From Yoonia sp. SS1-5 (GTDB taxonomy: Bacteria > Pseudomonadota > Alphaproteobacteria > Rhodobacterales > Rhodobacteraceae), in contig NZ_CP151767.2 in NCBI RefSeq assembly GCF_038443705.2, positions 1-64,000 of the forward strand: a stretch of DNA of 64,000 nucleotides, read 5' to 3'. Of this stretch, positions 9,764 through 18,082 are shown one piece after another. Made by a program: the position numbers and the translations under genes. The notes beneath the pieces are model-generated. The model searched no databases. It was not told the DNA's origin and worked only from the letters and a program-made list of their open reading frames with translations. Each line of letters starts with the position of its first letter. The first letter of the stretch is position 1.

Positions 9764-11774
9764 TTCTGGTCGTATCTTTGTGGATGCCAATGACAATGCG
9801 GTTGATAACAACGAGCCAGGCGTGGAGGACGTGACTGTCCGCTTGCTGGATGCGGATGGAAATGAGATCGCAACCACCCAAACGGACGTCAACGGTGCCT
9901 ATACCTTTACCAACCTTGATGAGGGTGACTACGTGGTCGCCTTCCCGACGGAGGTGGATGGTCGGATCCTTGTGGATCAGGATGCTGGCGGGGATGACAC
10001 AATCGACAGCGATGCCGCCACCGATACCGGTCGCACCGAAACGATTGCGATTGCGATTGGCGATATGGTCGAGGATGTCGATGCCGGGATCAAGGATCCA
10101 GGAACGGCTTCGCTTGCTGGCCGCTTCTTTGTCGATGCGGATAAGGACGATCTGGAAGATGCGGACGAAGAAGGCGTCTCTGGCGCAACTGTCCAGCTGA
10201 TCCTTGCCGGTGCGGTGATTGCGACGACAACCACCAATGCCGCGGGTGAGTATCTGTTCGAAGGGCTGGATGCAGGTGACTACCAGGTCCAGTTCGAAAA
10301 CCCGACCGATCTTGTCTTTGTGGCCGACAATGTGGGTGGTGACGACACCATCGACAGCGACGGTGTGGATCAAACGGATGGCACCGCACTGACCCCGGTC
10401 TACACAGTGGGTATTGGTGACGCGGTCGAAGATGTTGATGTCGGGGTTGTTGATCCCGGTACGGCCTCTATCGGTGACAAGGTCTTCCATGATGTCAACA
10501 AGAACGGTCTTCTTGATGGGACAGATCTTGCGCTTGCCGATGTGCTTGTCACGCTCTTCGATGATGCCGGCAACGAACTGGCCCAGACAACAACGGCCGG
10601 TGACGGGAGCTACCTGTTCGACGGGTTGGACGCGGGCACCTATGTCGTGGGCTTTGAGGAAGTTGACGGGTTTGACTTTACCGAAGCTAATGCTGGTGAT
10701 GACACGCGCGATAGCGATGCCGATCAGGCCACCGGGCTGAGCGGGCCGGTTGTTCTTGATGTCGGCGAGTTTGACGACACTGTTGATGCAGGTCAGGTTC
10801 TGGAGAACCTGCCACCGGATGCGTTGAACGATGTCGGCGCTGTGTGTGTCGATGAGACAACGATCATTGATGTCCTGGCCAATGACGCGGACACCGATGG
10901 TGGAACCCCGGCAGTGGCGACCGTCAATGGCGAGGCGCTGACAGCCGGTGAAAGCACCACCCTCGATAGCGGTGCGACGGTCACGCTGAATGCGGATGGG
11001 ACATTGTCCTATGACAGCACCGGCGCGGTTCTGGGCGGCGTCGCGGCGACCGAACTTCTGATCGGAACCGAAGCGCAAGACAGCTTCAGCTACACGATTG
11101 ATGACGGTCAGGGCGGCACGGCTGAGGCCAATGTTGATGTCACCGTCAAAGGTGGGTTGAACACGATCGAGACGATCGTGGACTCGCTGCCTGAGGCTGC
11201 GATCAGCGTGCAGGGCGGTTTCCAGATCGCCCTTGGGTATTCCTCAACCATCCGCGGAACGGGTGATGCGCGTCTGGATGGCGTGCGCGTCGAGGCTGCT
11301 TACTGTATCGAGCGGACCGAGAAATTCATCGCCGATATCGACGTGACAATGAATGTGCGCGGCGGGGTCGAGGATGAGCTGGGCGGCGGTTTGTTCACCA
11401 ACCAGGTTGCCGAGAATATCGACAAGATCAACTGGCTGCTGAACCAGGACTTCACAAACCCCGACAACGGGCAGAAGACCTATACCGAGGCGGAAATCCA
11501 GCATGCGATCTGGGGTCTGACGGACGGCGATTCCGAATTGCGGATCCCCGAAACGGTCAATGGTGTCTTCAACGCCAGCCAGGACAATATCGACGAGTTG
11601 TTGCAATTGGCGCTGGATAACGGGGAAGGCTTTGTTGCCGGTGAGGGTGATCTGGTTACGCTGGTCTTTGATCCAACGGATGTTCAGGCCGGGTTCGGCG
11701 AGGCTGACGATTATGATCAGGCCTTCATCGTGACCTTGGCCTATGACGATTTGATGCAAGACTGCATCTGCTAA
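3..11774 (+). CDS. Giant acidic SdrD-B/Cna-B repeat surface protein, 5' end outside the window
   Basis: The reading frame is open from the first bases, so the N-terminus and any secretion signal lie upstream. The visible part (about 3920 residues) has 13.5 copies of a 241-residue unit, each holding two B-type beta-sandwich domains: one starting ITGRVFMDSDKDNQDDG and one starting LGNLVFFDANGNG. The Asp-rich loops resemble the calcium loops of SdrD B repeats. Three diverged B domains follow (about 9762-10112, 10113-10469, 10470-10800). Next is a cadherin/VCBS-like domain (10801-11154, ending with FSYTIDDGQGGTAEANVDV). The final 205 residues carry YCIE and IQHAIW motifs like those of thioester domains, and the protein ends in DCIC. 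No LPXTG, RTX nonapeptides or autotransporter barrel are visible. Role inferred: a long, calcium-stiffened adhesin or matrix stalk. The export route is unknown. Confidence 0.9.
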   Translation: MTGRVFMDSDKDNQDDGDAAGDMGIAGVPVDLLDAAGNVIDSTVTGADGSYAFTGLDAGTYAVDFPTEVDGKLLVEPNVGDDATDSDATLPDGTTGPITVGIGETSENNDAGVADPGTASLGNLVFFDANGNGVFDVGDDRVADVTVELLDADGAVLETTTTNATGNYVFDGLDAGVYSVRFTAPDGTLFTTPSTAAADAVDNDSDAAADTGETGPITLEIGEAERDVDAGLVAEDTGDAAITGRVFMDSDKDNQDDGDAAGDMGIAGVPVDLLDAAGNVIDSTVTGADGSYAFTGLDAGTYAVDFPTEVDGKLLVEPNVGDDATDSDATLPDGTTGPITVGIGETSENNDAGVADPGTASLGNLVFFDTNGNGVFDAGDDRVADVTVELLDADGAVLETTTTNATGNYVFDGLDAGVYSVRFTAPDGTLFTTPSTAAADAVDNDSDAAADTGETGPITLEIGEAERDVDAGLVAEDTGDAAITGRVFMDSDKDNQDDGDAAGDMGIAGVPVDLLDAAGNVIDSTVTGADGSYAFTGLDAGTYAVDFPTEVDGKLLVEPNVGDDATDSDATLPDGTTGPITVGIGETSENNDAGVADPGTASLGNLVFFDTNGNGVFDAGDDRVADVTVELLDADGAVLETTTTNATGNYVFDGLDAGVYSVRFTAPDGTLFTTPSTAAADAVDNDSDAAADTGETGPITLEIGEAERDVDAGLVAEDTGDAAITGRVFMDSDKDNQDDGDAAGDMGIAGVPVDLLDAAGNVIDSTVTGADGSYAFTGLDAGTYAVDFPTEVDGKLLVEPNVGDDATDSDATLPDGTTGPITVGIGETSENNDAGVADPGTASLGNLVFFDANGNGVFDVGDDRVADVTVELLDADGAVLETTTTNATGNYVFDGLDAGVYSVRFTAPDGTLFTTPSTAAADAVDNDSDAATDTGETGPVTLEIGEAERDVDAGLVAEDTGDAAITGRVFMDSDKDNQDDGDAAGDMGIAGVPVDLLDAAGNVIDSTVTGADGSYAFTGLDAGTYAVDFPTEVDGKLLVEPNVGDDATDSDATLPDGTTGPITVGIGETSENNDAGVADPGTASLGNLVFFDANGNGVFDVGDDRVADVTVELLDADGAVLETTTTNATGNYVFDGLDAGVYSVRFTAPDGTLFTTPSTAAADAVDNDSDAATDTGETGPVTLEIGEAERDVDAGLVAEDTGDAAITGRVFMDSDKDNQDDGDAAGDMGIAGVPVDLLDAAGNVIDSTVTGADGSYAFTGLDAGTYAVDFPTEVDGKLLVEPNVGDDATDSDATLPDGTTGPITVGIGETSENNDAGVADPGTASLGNLVFFDANGNGVFDVGDDRVADVTVELLDADGAVLETTTTNATGNYVFDGLDAGVYSVRFTAPDGTLFTTPSTAAADAVDNDSDAAADTGETGPITLEIGEAERDVDAGLVAEDTGDAAITGRVFMDSDKDNQDDGDAAGDMGIAGVPVDLLDAAGNVIDSTVTGADGSYAFTGLDAGTYAVDFPTEVDGKLLVEPNVGDDATDSDATLPDGTTGPITVGIGETSENNDAGVADPGTASLGNLVFFDTNGNGVFDAGDDRVADVTVELLDADGAVLETTTTNATGNYVFDGLDAGVYSVRFTAPDGTLFTTPSTAAADAVDNDSDAAADTGETGPITLEIGEAERDVDAGLVAEDTGDAAITGRVFMDSDKDNQDDGDAAGDMGIAGVPVDLLDAAGNVIDSTVTGADGSYAFTGLDAGTYAVDFPTEVDGKLLVEPNVGDDATDSDATLPDGTTGPITVGIGETSENNDAGVADPGTASLGNLVFFDTNGNGVFDAGDDRVADVTVELLDADGAVLETTTTNATGNYVFDGLDAGVYSVRFTAPDGTLFTTPSTAAADAVDNDSDAAADTGETGPITLEIGEAERDVDAGLVAEDTGDAAITGRVFMDSDKDNQDDGDAAGDMGIAGVPVDLLDAAGNVIDSTVTGADGSYAFTGLDAGTYAVDFPTEVDGKLLVEPNVGDDATDSDATLPDGTTGPITVGIGETSENNDAGVADPGTASLGNLVFFDANGNGVFDVGDDRVADVTVELLDADGAVLETTTTNATGNYVFDGLDAGVYSVRFTAPDGTLFTTPSTAAADAVDNDSDAATDTGETGPVTLEIGEAERDVDAGLVAEDTGDAAITGRVFMDSDKDNQDDGDAAGDMGIAGVPVDLLDAAGNVIDSTVTGADGSYAFTGLDAGTYAVDFPTEVDGKLLVEPNVGDDATDSDATLPDGTTGPITVGIGETSENNDAGVADPGTASLGNLVFFDANGNGVFDVGDDRVADVTVELLDADGAVLETTTTNATGNYVFDGLDAGVYSVRFTAPDGTLFTTPSTAAADAVDNDSDAATDTGETGPVTLEIGEAERDVDAGLVAEDTGDAAITGRVFMDSDKDNQDDGDAAGDMGIAGVPVDLLDAAGNVIDSTVTGADGSYAFTGLDAGTYAVDFPTEVDGKLLVEPNVGDDATDSDATLPDGTTGPITVGIGETSENNDAGVADPGTASLGNLVFFDANGNGVFDVGDDRVADVTVELLDADGAVLETTTTNATGNYVFDGLDAGVYSVRFTAPDGTLFTTPSTAAADAVDNDSDAATDTGETGPVTLEIGEAERDVDAGLVAEDTGDAAITGRVFMDSDKDNQDDGDAAGDMGIAGVPVDLLDAAGNVIDSTVTGADGSYAFTGLDAGTYAVDFPTEVDGKLLVEPNVGDDATDSDATLPDGTTGPITVGIGETSENNDAGVADPGTASLGNLVFFDANGNGVFDVGDDRVADVTVELLDADGAVLETTTTNATGNYVFDGLDAGVYSVRFTAPDGTLFTTPSTAAADAVDNDSDAATDTGETGPVTLEIGEAERDVDAGLVAEDTGDAAITGRVFMDSDKDNQDDGDAAGDMGIAGVPVDLLDAAGNVIDSTVTGADGSYAFTGLDAGTYAVDFPTEVDGKLLVEPNVGDDATDSDATLPDGTTGPITVGIGETSENNDAGVADPGTASLGNLVFFDANGNGVFDVGDDRVADVTVELLDADGAVLETTTTNATGNYVFDGLDAGVYSVRFTAPDGTLFTTPSTAAADAVDNDSDAAADTGETGPITLEIGEAERDVDAGLVAEDTGDAAITGRVFMDSDKDNQDDGDAAGDMGIAGVPVDLLDAAGNVIDSTVTGADGSYAFTGLDAGTYAVDFPTEVDGKLLVEPNVGDDATDSDATLPDGTTGPITVGIGETSENNDAGVADPGTASLSGRIFVDANDNAVDNNEPGVEDVTVRLLDADGNEIATTQTDVNGAYTFTNLDEGDYVVAFPTEVDGRILVDQDAGGDDTIDSDAATDTGRTETIAIAIGDMVEDVDAGIKDPGTASLAGRFFVDADKDDLEDADEEGVSGATVQLILAGAVIATTTTNAAGEYLFEGLDAGDYQVQFENPTDLVFVADNVGGDDTIDSDGVDQTDGTALTPVYTVGIGDAVEDVDVGVVDPGTASIGDKVFHDVNKNGLLDGTDLALADVLVTLFDDAGNELAQTTTAGDGSYLFDGLDAGTYVVGFEEVDGFDFTEANAGDDTRDSDADQATGLSGPVVLDVGEFDDTVDAGQVLENLPPDALNDVGAVCVDETTIIDVLANDADTDGGTPAVATVNGEALTAGESTTLDSGATVTLNADGTLSYDSTGAVLGGVAATELLIGTEAQDSFSYTIDDGQGGTAEANVDVTVKGGLNTIETIVDSLPEAAISVQGGFQIALGYSSTIRGTGDARLDGVRVEAAYCIERTEKFIADIDVTMNVRGGVEDELGGGLFTNQVAENIDKINWLLNQDFTNPDNGQKTYTEAEIQHAIWGLTDGDSELRIPETVNGVFNASQDNIDELLQLALDNGEGFVAGEGDLVTLVFDPTDVQAGFGEADDYDQAFIVTLAYDDLMQDCIC

Positions 11775-11797
11775 GTCCCGCTGCGATCCGACATTTC

Positions 11798-11825
11798 AAA
11801 AGGCCGCCTTCGGGCGGCCTTTTTC
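11798..11825 (+). terminator. Rho-independent terminator of the giant repeat protein gene
   Basis: A perfect 8-bp GC-rich stem (aggccgcc / ggcggcct) closed by a stable TTCG tetraloop is followed by a T run. It starts 24 bases after the stop codon. Confidence 0.9.
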
Positions 11826-11886
11826 ATGCGTTGCTGCCATGCGCTGGTTGGGTCATGTTAAGACAGGTATTCGGGCAGGAGCATTC

Positions 11887-13197
11887 ATGAAGGTCGCGTT
11901 TACAGCATGTCTGGTGATGGCCGTGGCACCCATGGCAACGGCAAACCCGCTGCCCGCGCCTGTGCAGGACAGTGACTATGCGCCTATCCGTCTGGACGAG
12001 GCTGAGCTGGGGCAATTGCTGTTCTACGACCCTATCCTGTCGGGAAATCGCGAAGTGTCCTGCGCAACCTGCCATCATCCCAGCTTTGGCACCAGCGACG
12101 GGCTGTCATTGGGCCTGGGCGATGGCGGGCGCGGACTGGGACGTGCCCGGGTCGTCGATCCGGCCAATATGCCGGAACAACGCATCCCGCGAAACGCGCC
12201 GGCCCTGTTCAATTTGGGTGCGGAGGAGTTCACCGTTCTCTTTCACGACGGGCGCATCGCACTGGACCCGACCAAACCCGGCGGCATGCGCACCCCCCTT
12301 GGTCAGGACATGGTGTCGGGCTTTTCGTCACTGTTATCCGCGCAGACGATGTTTCCGGTCCTCAGCCCTGACGAAATGGCCGGCCACTATAGCGAGAATG
12401 ACATCGCCAAGGCCGTCAGGCAGGGTATCTTGACCGGCCCCGGTGGCGCATGGGATATCATTTCAGATCGGGTGGCCGACATACCTGCCTATGCAGATGC
12501 ATTCATTGCAACCTATGATCATATCAACACACCTGACATGATCCGGTTTACGGACATTTCCGACGCGATTGCCGCGTTCATGGCCTTTGAGTGGCGGTCT
12601 GATGCATCCCCCTTTGATGCGGTGCTGCGCGGGGCAGCTACTTTACCGGAACCAGCCGCGACCGGCCAGGGGCTGTTCTACGGGGATGCGGGATGTGCAA
12701 GCTGCCATAGTGGGCCGTTTCTGACGGATCACCAGTTTCACGCCATGGGCGCGGCGCAGATCGGCCCGGGCAAGGCGGCCCGCTTTGAGGATCATGTGCG
12801 CGACGAAGGCCGATTTCGGGTCACCGGTGATTTAAGCGACCTCTATGCGTTTCGGACGCCCAGCCTGCGCAACGTCGCACTGACAGCACCTTATGGGCAT
12901 GCTGGGGCTTATGCCGAATTGCGGGCCTTTGTTGTGGCGCATCTTGACCCTGTGGCCGCATTGGAACGCTATACGCTGGATCAGGCGATCTTGCCGCCAT
13001 TCGAGACAGATGACCTGCGTGCGAAAGCGACTTTTCCCGCGATTGCCGCGGCTGTCAGTGCGCCGCCAGTCACATTGTCGGATGCAGAGATTGACGCGTT
13101 GATTGCATTTCTGGATGCGCTGACTGATCCAACCATGATTGAGGGGCGTCTTGGCATTCCAGATCATGTTCCAAGCGGCTTGCCTGTCGCGCGATAG
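11887..13197 (+). CDS. Di-heme cytochrome c peroxidase / MauG-family protein
   Basis: The protein has 436 residues and a Sec signal peptide ending near MATANP, so it should be periplasmic. Two heme c attachment sites are present: CATCH at residues 59-63 and CASCH at 270-274. This is the two-domain layout of bacterial di-heme peroxidases, which reduce hydrogen peroxide with electrons from small cytochromes, and of MauG-like enzymes, which oxidise protein substrates. The ATG at 11887 is preferred over the in-frame one at 11839 because it has an AGGAG site just upstream and starts exactly at the signal peptide. The gene stands alone between the repeat protein terminator and the xylose operon. 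Peroxidase versus MauG-like function cannot be settled by motif alone. Confidence 0.9.
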   Translation: MKVAFTACLVMAVAPMATANPLPAPVQDSDYAPIRLDEAELGQLLFYDPILSGNREVSCATCHHPSFGTSDGLSLGLGDGGRGLGRARVVDPANMPEQRIPRNAPALFNLGAEEFTVLFHDGRIALDPTKPGGMRTPLGQDMVSGFSSLLSAQTMFPVLSPDEMAGHYSENDIAKAVRQGILTGPGGAWDIISDRVADIPAYADAFIATYDHINTPDMIRFTDISDAIAAFMAFEWRSDASPFDAVLRGAATLPEPAATGQGLFYGDAGCASCHSGPFLTDHQFHAMGAAQIGPGKAARFEDHVRDEGRFRVTGDLSDLYAFRTPSLRNVALTAPYGHAGAYAELRAFVVAHLDPVAALERYTLDQAILPPFETDDLRAKATFPAIAAAVSAPPVTLSDAEIDALIAFLDALTDPTMIEGRLGIPDHVPSGLPVAR

Positions 13198-13423
13198 GGA
13201 TTCGCGGCTTGGCCGGTATGTGATCGGTAGCTTGTTCCAATAGTTTTACCTTGCGCGGTGGATTAAGATAGCATCGTAAGTAGTTGAACTAAAATTAATA
13301 TGCTGCAAGTCTTCGAGGGTGTCATTTTTATTTTGACAACCGAATTAAATTCTCGTTCTTTGTTGGTATAGGCTGAAAAGTCTGTAGTCTCTTTCAGGGA
13401 GATACACAGTTTGGGAGGAACAC
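13198..13423 (+). promoter_or_regulatory. AT-rich leader upstream of the xylose operon
   Basis: This 226-base gap is clearly more AT-rich than its surroundings and must carry the promoter of xylF. A consensus TTGACA lies at 13333-13338, but no good -10 box sits 16-18 bases later, so I do not assign a promoter core. The xylF ribosome binding site GGGAGGA lies just before the ATG. Confidence 0.4.
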
Positions 13424-14464
13424 ATGCATAAATCCATTATCGCTGCGGCTATTGCCGTGGCAGGTTTCAATACGGCCGCTTTTGCCGATGGCCACGGTGT
13501 CACGGTTGGGGTGAGCTGGTCGAATTTTCAGGAAGAGCGCTGGAAGACCGACGAAGCGGCGATCAAGGCGGCCCTTGAAGCCGCGGGCGCGACCTACGTA
13601 TCTGCAGATGCGCAATCATCCTCTGCCAAGCAGCTTTCGGATGTTGAAAGCCTGATTGCCCAGGGCGTTGATGCGCTGATTATCCTGGCCCAGGACAGCG
13701 CAGCGATTGGCCCTGCGGTTGATGCGGCAGATGCCGAAGGCATTCCGGTGGTAGGTTATGATCGCCTGATCGAGGATAGCCGGGCGTTTTATCTGACATT
13801 CGACAATGTCGAGGTTGGCCGCATGCAGGCCCGCGCCGTGCTTGAGGCGCAGCCCGAGGGCAACTACGTCATGATCAAAGGCTCGCCCACTGATCCCAAC
13901 GCAGACTTCCTGCGTGGCGGACAGCAGGAAATCCTGCAGGCGGCCATTGATAGCGGGGCCATCACCATTGTTGACGAGGCCTATACAGACGGCTGGTTGC
14001 CTGCGAATGCGCAGCGCAACATGGAACAGATCCTGACGGCCAATGACAACAATGTTGACGCTGTTGTTGCCTCCAATGACGGCACGGCCGGTGGTGTTGT
14101 GGCCGCGCTGACCGCACAAGGGATGGAAGGTATCCCTGTCTCTGGTCAGGATGGCGATCATGCTGCGTTGAACCGTGTGGCACTTGGCACACAGACAGTG
14201 TCCGTCTGGAAAGACGCGCGCGAGCTGGGCAAGGCTGCGGGCGAAATTGCAGCTGAACTGGCCGTCAATGCCGCCAAGGGCGAAGGCACCGCCATTGAAG
14301 GCGGGCAGAAATGGACGTCACCCGGCGGCACAGAGCTGAACGCGATGTTCCTTGCACCTGTTCCGATCACCGCTGACAACCTGTCTGTTGTGACCGATGC
14401 AGGCTGGATCACCGTCGAGGCGCTTTGCCAGGGCGTGACCGACGGGCCAGCGCCTTGTAACTAA
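13424..14464 (+). CDS. xylF: D-xylose ABC transporter substrate-binding protein XylF
   Basis: The protein has 346 residues. A signal peptide (cleavage after about residue 21, AAFA) is followed by a periplasmic-binding-protein type I fold typical of pentose and ribose binders ([49 protein letters not shown]). It would capture xylose and deliver it to XylHG. It is the first gene of the xylFHGBA operon, and two stem-loops follow it before xylH, which fits higher expression of the binding protein. Family and substrate are well supported because xylose isomerase and xylulokinase are in the same operon. Confidence 0.95.
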   Translation: MHKSIIAAAIAVAGFNTAAFADGHGVTVGVSWSNFQEERWKTDEAAIKAALEAAGATYVSADAQSSSAKQLSDVESLIAQGVDALIILAQDSAAIGPAVDAADAEGIPVVGYDRLIEDSRAFYLTFDNVEVGRMQARAVLEAQPEGNYVMIKGSPTDPNADFLRGGQQEILQAAIDSGAITIVDEAYTDGWLPANAQRNMEQILTANDNNVDAVVASNDGTAGGVVAALTAQGMEGIPVSGQDGDHAALNRVALGTQTVSVWKDARELGKAAGEIAAELAVNAAKGEGTAIEGGQKWTSPGGTELNAMFLAPVPITADNLSVVTDAGWITVEALCQGVTDGPAPCN

Positions 14465-14471
14465 GACGGTC

Positions 14472-14498
14472 ATGCGGCGGCCATTGCCGCCGCCGCAT
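14472..14498 (+). terminator. Intercistronic stem-loop after xylF (attenuator or mRNA-stabilising hairpin)
   Basis: A 10-bp perfect stem (atgcggcggc / gccgccgcat) with a 7-base loop lies 8 bases past the xylF stop. No T run follows, so it is more likely an mRNA 3'-end stabiliser or partial attenuator than a full terminator. A second hairpin (ggcaggga 14503-14510 with tccctgcc 14530-14537) lies just after it. Confidence 0.65.
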
Positions 14499-14600
14499 AC
14501 CGGGCAGGGATCCTGGCAATCCCGGGATATCCCTGCCGCAACCACCCAAAAGATACCCGTACGCCCGCGATCTGACGCCGGGCCATATCGGAGCACAGCC

Positions 14601-15896
14601 ATGTCTGATGAAACCACAGAAACTGTCGCCCCGCCGCGACGGTCCTTTCTAGCCACGCTCGAGGTTGATACCCGCCTTTTGGGGATGATCGGGGCCTTTG
14701 CGCTGGTCTGCATTGTTTTCAATGTGCTGACCGATGGGCGGTTCCTGACCCCGCGCAATATCTTCAACCTCTCGATCCAGACCGTTTCCGTGGCGATCAT
14801 GGCGACGGGCATGGTTTTTGTGATTGTGACCCGCCATATTGATCTGTCCGTCGGTGCGCTGCTTGCGACCTGCACGGCCGTGATGGCGATGACACAAACG
14901 CAGTGGCTGCCAAACCTGATGGGGCTCGAGCTTGGACATCCGCTGATCCCATGGGTGACGATCCTTGTGGGGTTGATCACCGGGGCCGTATTGGGGGCGT
15001 TTCAAGGCTATCTTGTCGGCTATCAGGCGATACCCGCCTTTATCGTCACCCTTGGCGGTCTGTTGATCTGGCGCAATGTGGCCTGGCATATGACGGGCGG
15101 GCAAACGATTGGCCCGCTGGACCAGACCTATTTGCTGTTTGGCGGGATCAACGGCACCTTGGGCGTCTTCTGGAGCTGGGCGGTGGGAATTGCTGCCGCA
15201 GTGGCTGCCGCGTTTGGCCTGGCATCGGCCCGGCGCACCAAGATCGGTCATGGTTTTCCGGTCAAGCCGGTCTGGGCCGAAGTCATCGTGATTGGCGTTG
15301 TTGTCGCTGTGATCCTGGGCTTTGTGGCCATTCTGAACGCATATACCGTGCCGGACCGTGTTGTTGCGCGTGATCTGGCCCGGTGGGGTTGCGACACTGC
15401 CGAAGGCTGCAAGGCCGCGTATGGCATTCCGTATTCCGTCCTTCTGCTGATTGCGGTGGCGGTCGTCATGACCGTTATTGCGCAGCGCACCCGGCTGGGG
15501 CGCTATATCTTTGCCACAGGCGGCAACCCGGATGCAGCGGAACTTTCGGGCATCAATACCAAGCTGCTGACGGTGAAAATATTTGCCATCGTCGGCGTGC
15601 TTTGCGCCTTGGGCGGGATCGTGGCGTCGGCCCGGCTGGGATATCACACGAATGATATCGGCATCCTTGATGAATTGCGCGTCATCGCGGCGGCCGTCAT
15701 TGGGGGCACGGCGTTGTCAGGCGGGATCGGCACGATCTACGGGGCCATTATCGGGGCGCTGATCATGCAATCCCTGCAGTCCGGTATGGCGATGATCGGC
15801 GTTGATGCGCCTTACCAGAACATTGTCGTTGGCTTTGTGCTGGTCCTCGCTGTCTGGATCGACATCCAGTACCGCAAATATACCGGAGCGAAATGA
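14601..15896 (+). CDS. xylH: D-xylose ABC transporter permease XylH
   Basis: The protein has 431 residues and about ten hydrophobic segments, as expected for the BPD_transp_2 permeases of ribose and xylose importers. Motifs include [15 protein letters not shown] near the N-terminal third and [17 protein letters not shown] near the C-terminus. The start at 14601 (MSDETTETV) is chosen because a GGAG site precedes it. An upstream in-frame ATG at 14472 would read through the intercistronic hairpins and adds no family sequence. Its stop overlaps the xylG start (ATGA). It forms the membrane channel of the xylose importer. Confidence 0.95.
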   Translation: MSDETTETVAPPRRSFLATLEVDTRLLGMIGAFALVCIVFNVLTDGRFLTPRNIFNLSIQTVSVAIMATGMVFVIVTRHIDLSVGALLATCTAVMAMTQTQWLPNLMGLELGHPLIPWVTILVGLITGAVLGAFQGYLVGYQAIPAFIVTLGGLLIWRNVAWHMTGGQTIGPLDQTYLLFGGINGTLGVFWSWAVGIAAAVAAAFGLASARRTKIGHGFPVKPVWAEVIVIGVVVAVILGFVAILNAYTVPDRVVARDLARWGCDTAEGCKAAYGIPYSVLLLIAVAVVMTVIAQRTRLGRYIFATGGNPDAAELSGINTKLLTVKIFAIVGVLCALGGIVASARLGYHTNDIGILDELRVIAAAVIGGTALSGGIGTIYGAIIGALIMQSLQSGMAMIGVDAPYQNIVVGFVLVLAVWIDIQYRKYTGAK

Positions 15897-16642
15897 TGAC
15901 CCCACTGGTACAAATGAAGGACGTCTCGATTGCATTTGGCGGTGTGAAGGCCGTCGATCACGTCAGTATTGATCTCTACCCGGGCGAAGTTGTCGGCCTG
16001 CTGGGCCATAACGGGGCGGGCAAGTCGACGCTGATCAAAATCCTGTCCGGGGCCTACAAGATGGATAGTGGCGAGATCTGGATTGATGGCAAACCGGCCG
16101 ACATTCACACCCCCCGGGATGCCCGCGATTACAATATCGAGACGATCTACCAGACGCTGGCCCTGGCCGACAATCTCGATGCAGCCTCGAACCTGTTTCT
16201 GGGGCGCGAGCTGACCACCGCCCTTGGCTTTGTGGATGATGGCCGGATGGAGGCCGAGACCCGCAAGATCATGGCCCGCCTGAACCCCAATTTCAAAAAG
16301 CTGAAAGAACCGGTTTCGGCCCTGTCGGGTGGTCAGCGTCAATCTGTAGCCATTGCGCGCGCAGTCTATTTCAAGGCCAAAATCCTGATCATGGATGAAC
16401 CGACAGCGGCCTTGGGTGTTCACGAAACCAAGATGGTGGCGGATTTGATTCAGGAGCTGAAAAACCAGGGCCTCGGGATTTTCCTGATCAGCCATGACAC
16501 CCGCGAGATGATGGAGCTCTGCGACCGGGTATCGGTGATGAAAAACGGGCAGGTCGTGGGGACAGAGCGGGTCGAGGACGTCACAGAGGATGATATTCTG
16601 TCAATGATCATCCTCGGAAAGAACCCGCGCGAGGCGGCCTAG
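15893..16642 (+). CDS. xylG: Xylose ABC transporter ATP-binding protein XylG (single-domain)
   Basis: The protein has 249 residues with one complete nucleotide-binding domain: Walker [10 protein letters not shown] (about residues 38-46), signature LSGGQ (about 144), Walker B ILIMDEP, and switch His in LISHD. Enterobacterial XylG has two fused domains (about 510 residues). This one is a single domain, as in FrcA-like proteins of alphaproteobacteria, and would act as a homodimer. It overlaps xylH by four bases, and xylB begins on the base after its stop, so translation is coupled. Confidence 0.93.
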   Translation: MMTPLVQMKDVSIAFGGVKAVDHVSIDLYPGEVVGLLGHNGAGKSTLIKILSGAYKMDSGEIWIDGKPADIHTPRDARDYNIETIYQTLALADNLDAASNLFLGRELTTALGFVDDGRMEAETRKIMARLNPNFKKLKEPVSALSGGQRQSVAIARAVYFKAKILIMDEPTAALGVHETKMVADLIQELKNQGLGIFLISHDTREMMELCDRVSVMKNGQVVGTERVEDVTEDDILSMIILGKNPREAA

Positions 16643-18082
16643 ATGTATATCGGACTGGACCTTGGGACATCCGGCCTGAAGGCTGTGCTGGTCGATGAGG
16701 CCCAGCAGATCCTGGCCGAGGCCACAGCGCCGCTGGATGTGCAGCGCCCCGCACCCGGCTGGTCGGAACAAATCCCTGCTGATTGGCTGGATGCCGCAGA
16801 CACCGCAATGCAGGCTTTGGCCGGCAAGGCATCCTTGGCGGGGGTGCGTGGCATCGGCCTGTCCGGTCATATGCATGGGGCCACGTTGCTGGATGCAGAT
16901 GACAAGGTACTGCGCCCCTGCATCCTTTGGAATGATACCCGCGCCGCGCAAGAGGCGGCCGCCCTCGACGCCGATCCGCAGTTTCGCCGGATCACCGGCA
17001 ACATCGTGTTTCCGGGCTTTACCGCCCCGAAACTGGTTTGGGTCGCCCGGCACGAGCCCCAGATATTTGACCGGACGGCCCGGGTGCTGTTGCCCAAGGA
17101 TTACCTGCGCCTGTGGCTGACCGGCGAGGCCGTGGCCGAGATGTCGGATGCCGCGGGTACAAGCTGGCTGGATGTCGCCGCGCGTGACTGGTCAGACGAC
17201 TTGCTTGCCGCGACAGGCCTCAGCCGCGATCACATGCCCGCCCTCGTCGAAGGCGCAGCAGTCTCGGGGCAGTTGCGCGACACGCTGGCTGACAGATGGG
17301 GCCTGCCCAAAGGTGTCGTGGTGGCTGGCGGGGGCGGTGACAATGCGGCCAGTGCGGTGGGCGTTGGCGTTGTGAATGCGGGGGATGCATCTGTCTCGCT
17401 GGGGACGTCGGGGGTGCTGTTTGCGGCAAGCGACGCCTACCAGCCTGATCCGGCCACGGCGGTACATACATTCTGCCACGCACTACCTGATACATGGCAC
17501 CAAATGGGGGTGATCCTGGCGGCTGCGGATGCGCTGAACTGGTTTGCATCCGTTGCCGGTGCGCGTGCGGCAGATCTGACGGATGGTCTTGGCCCCTTGC
17601 AAGCACCCGGACGGCCCTTGTTTCTGCCCTATCTGGGGGGCGAGCGGACGCCGCATAATGATGCCGATATTCGCGGATCATTCCTGCATCTTGATCATGG
17701 TACAGACAGCGCCGCGATGACGCGCGCCGTGCTTGAGGGTGTGACCCATGCGGTGCGCGACAGCTATGACGCGCTTTACGCGACGGGCACCCGGATCAAC
17801 CGGCTGATCGCCGTGGGTGGCGGGTCAAAATCCGACTATTGGGTCAAGGCAATTGCCACCGCGCTGGACTTGCCGATCGCATTGCCGGTTGCGGGCGATT
17901 TTGGCGGCGCATTCGGCGCGGCCCGACTGGGCCGGATGGCCGCCACCGGGGAAGGGGTCGAGATTGCGACCTTGCCCGAAATTGCCCGCACGATCACGCC
18001 TGACACAACCCTGACACAGGCCTTTGCTGAGGCCCATGAACGCTATCGTGCCGCATATGGTGCGCTGAAAGGACTAAGATGA
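16643..18082 (+). CDS. xylB: Xylulokinase XylB
   Basis: The protein has 479 residues, the normal length for FGGY-family xylulokinases. The N-terminal phosphate-binding segment ([19 protein letters not shown]), the sugar-site segment [13 protein letters not shown], and the C-terminal ATP-site segment [12 protein letters not shown] are visible. It phosphorylates D-xylulose to xylulose 5-phosphate, which enters the pentose phosphate pathway. It starts immediately after the xylG stop and overlaps xylA by four bases. Confidence 0.95.
   Translation: MYIGLDLGTSGLKAVLVDEAQQILAEATAPLDVQRPAPGWSEQIPADWLDAADTAMQALAGKASLAGVRGIGLSGHMHGATLLDADDKVLRPCILWNDTRAAQEAAALDADPQFRRITGNIVFPGFTAPKLVWVARHEPQIFDRTARVLLPKDYLRLWLTGEAVAEMSDAAGTSWLDVAARDWSDDLLAATGLSRDHMPALVEGAAVSGQLRDTLADRWGLPKGVVVAGGGGDNAASAVGVGVVNAGDASVSLGTSGVLFAASDAYQPDPATAVHTFCHALPDTWHQMGVILAAADALNWFASVAGARAADLTDGLGPLQAPGRPLFLPYLGGERTPHNDADIRGSFLHLDHGTDSAAMTRAVLEGVTHAVRDSYDALYATGTRINRLIAVGGGSKSDYWVKAIATALDLPIALPVAGDFGGAFGAARLGRMAATGEGVEIATLPEIARTITPDTTLTQAFAEAHERYRAAYGALKGLR

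Noticed and set aside
139..9892. Many 98-133 residue open frames on both strands repeating every 723 bases
   Set aside because: They are out-of-frame shadows of the tandem repeat, carry no ribosome binding sites, and share the repeat period only because the DNA repeats.
9759..11078. 439-codon minus-strand open frame opposite the B-domain region
   Set aside because: Antisense to a clearly coding frame; GC-rich antisense frames lack stops by chance, and the translation has no recognisable domain or start site.
13333..13338. Full sigma-70 promoter for xylF at the TTGACA
   Set aside because: No acceptable -10 hexamer at 16-18 bases; only the -35-like word is present.
14472..14600. N-terminal extension of XylH from the ATG at 14472
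   Set aside because: The extension is encoded by intercistronic hairpins, lacks family similarity, and a better start with GGAG is at 14601.
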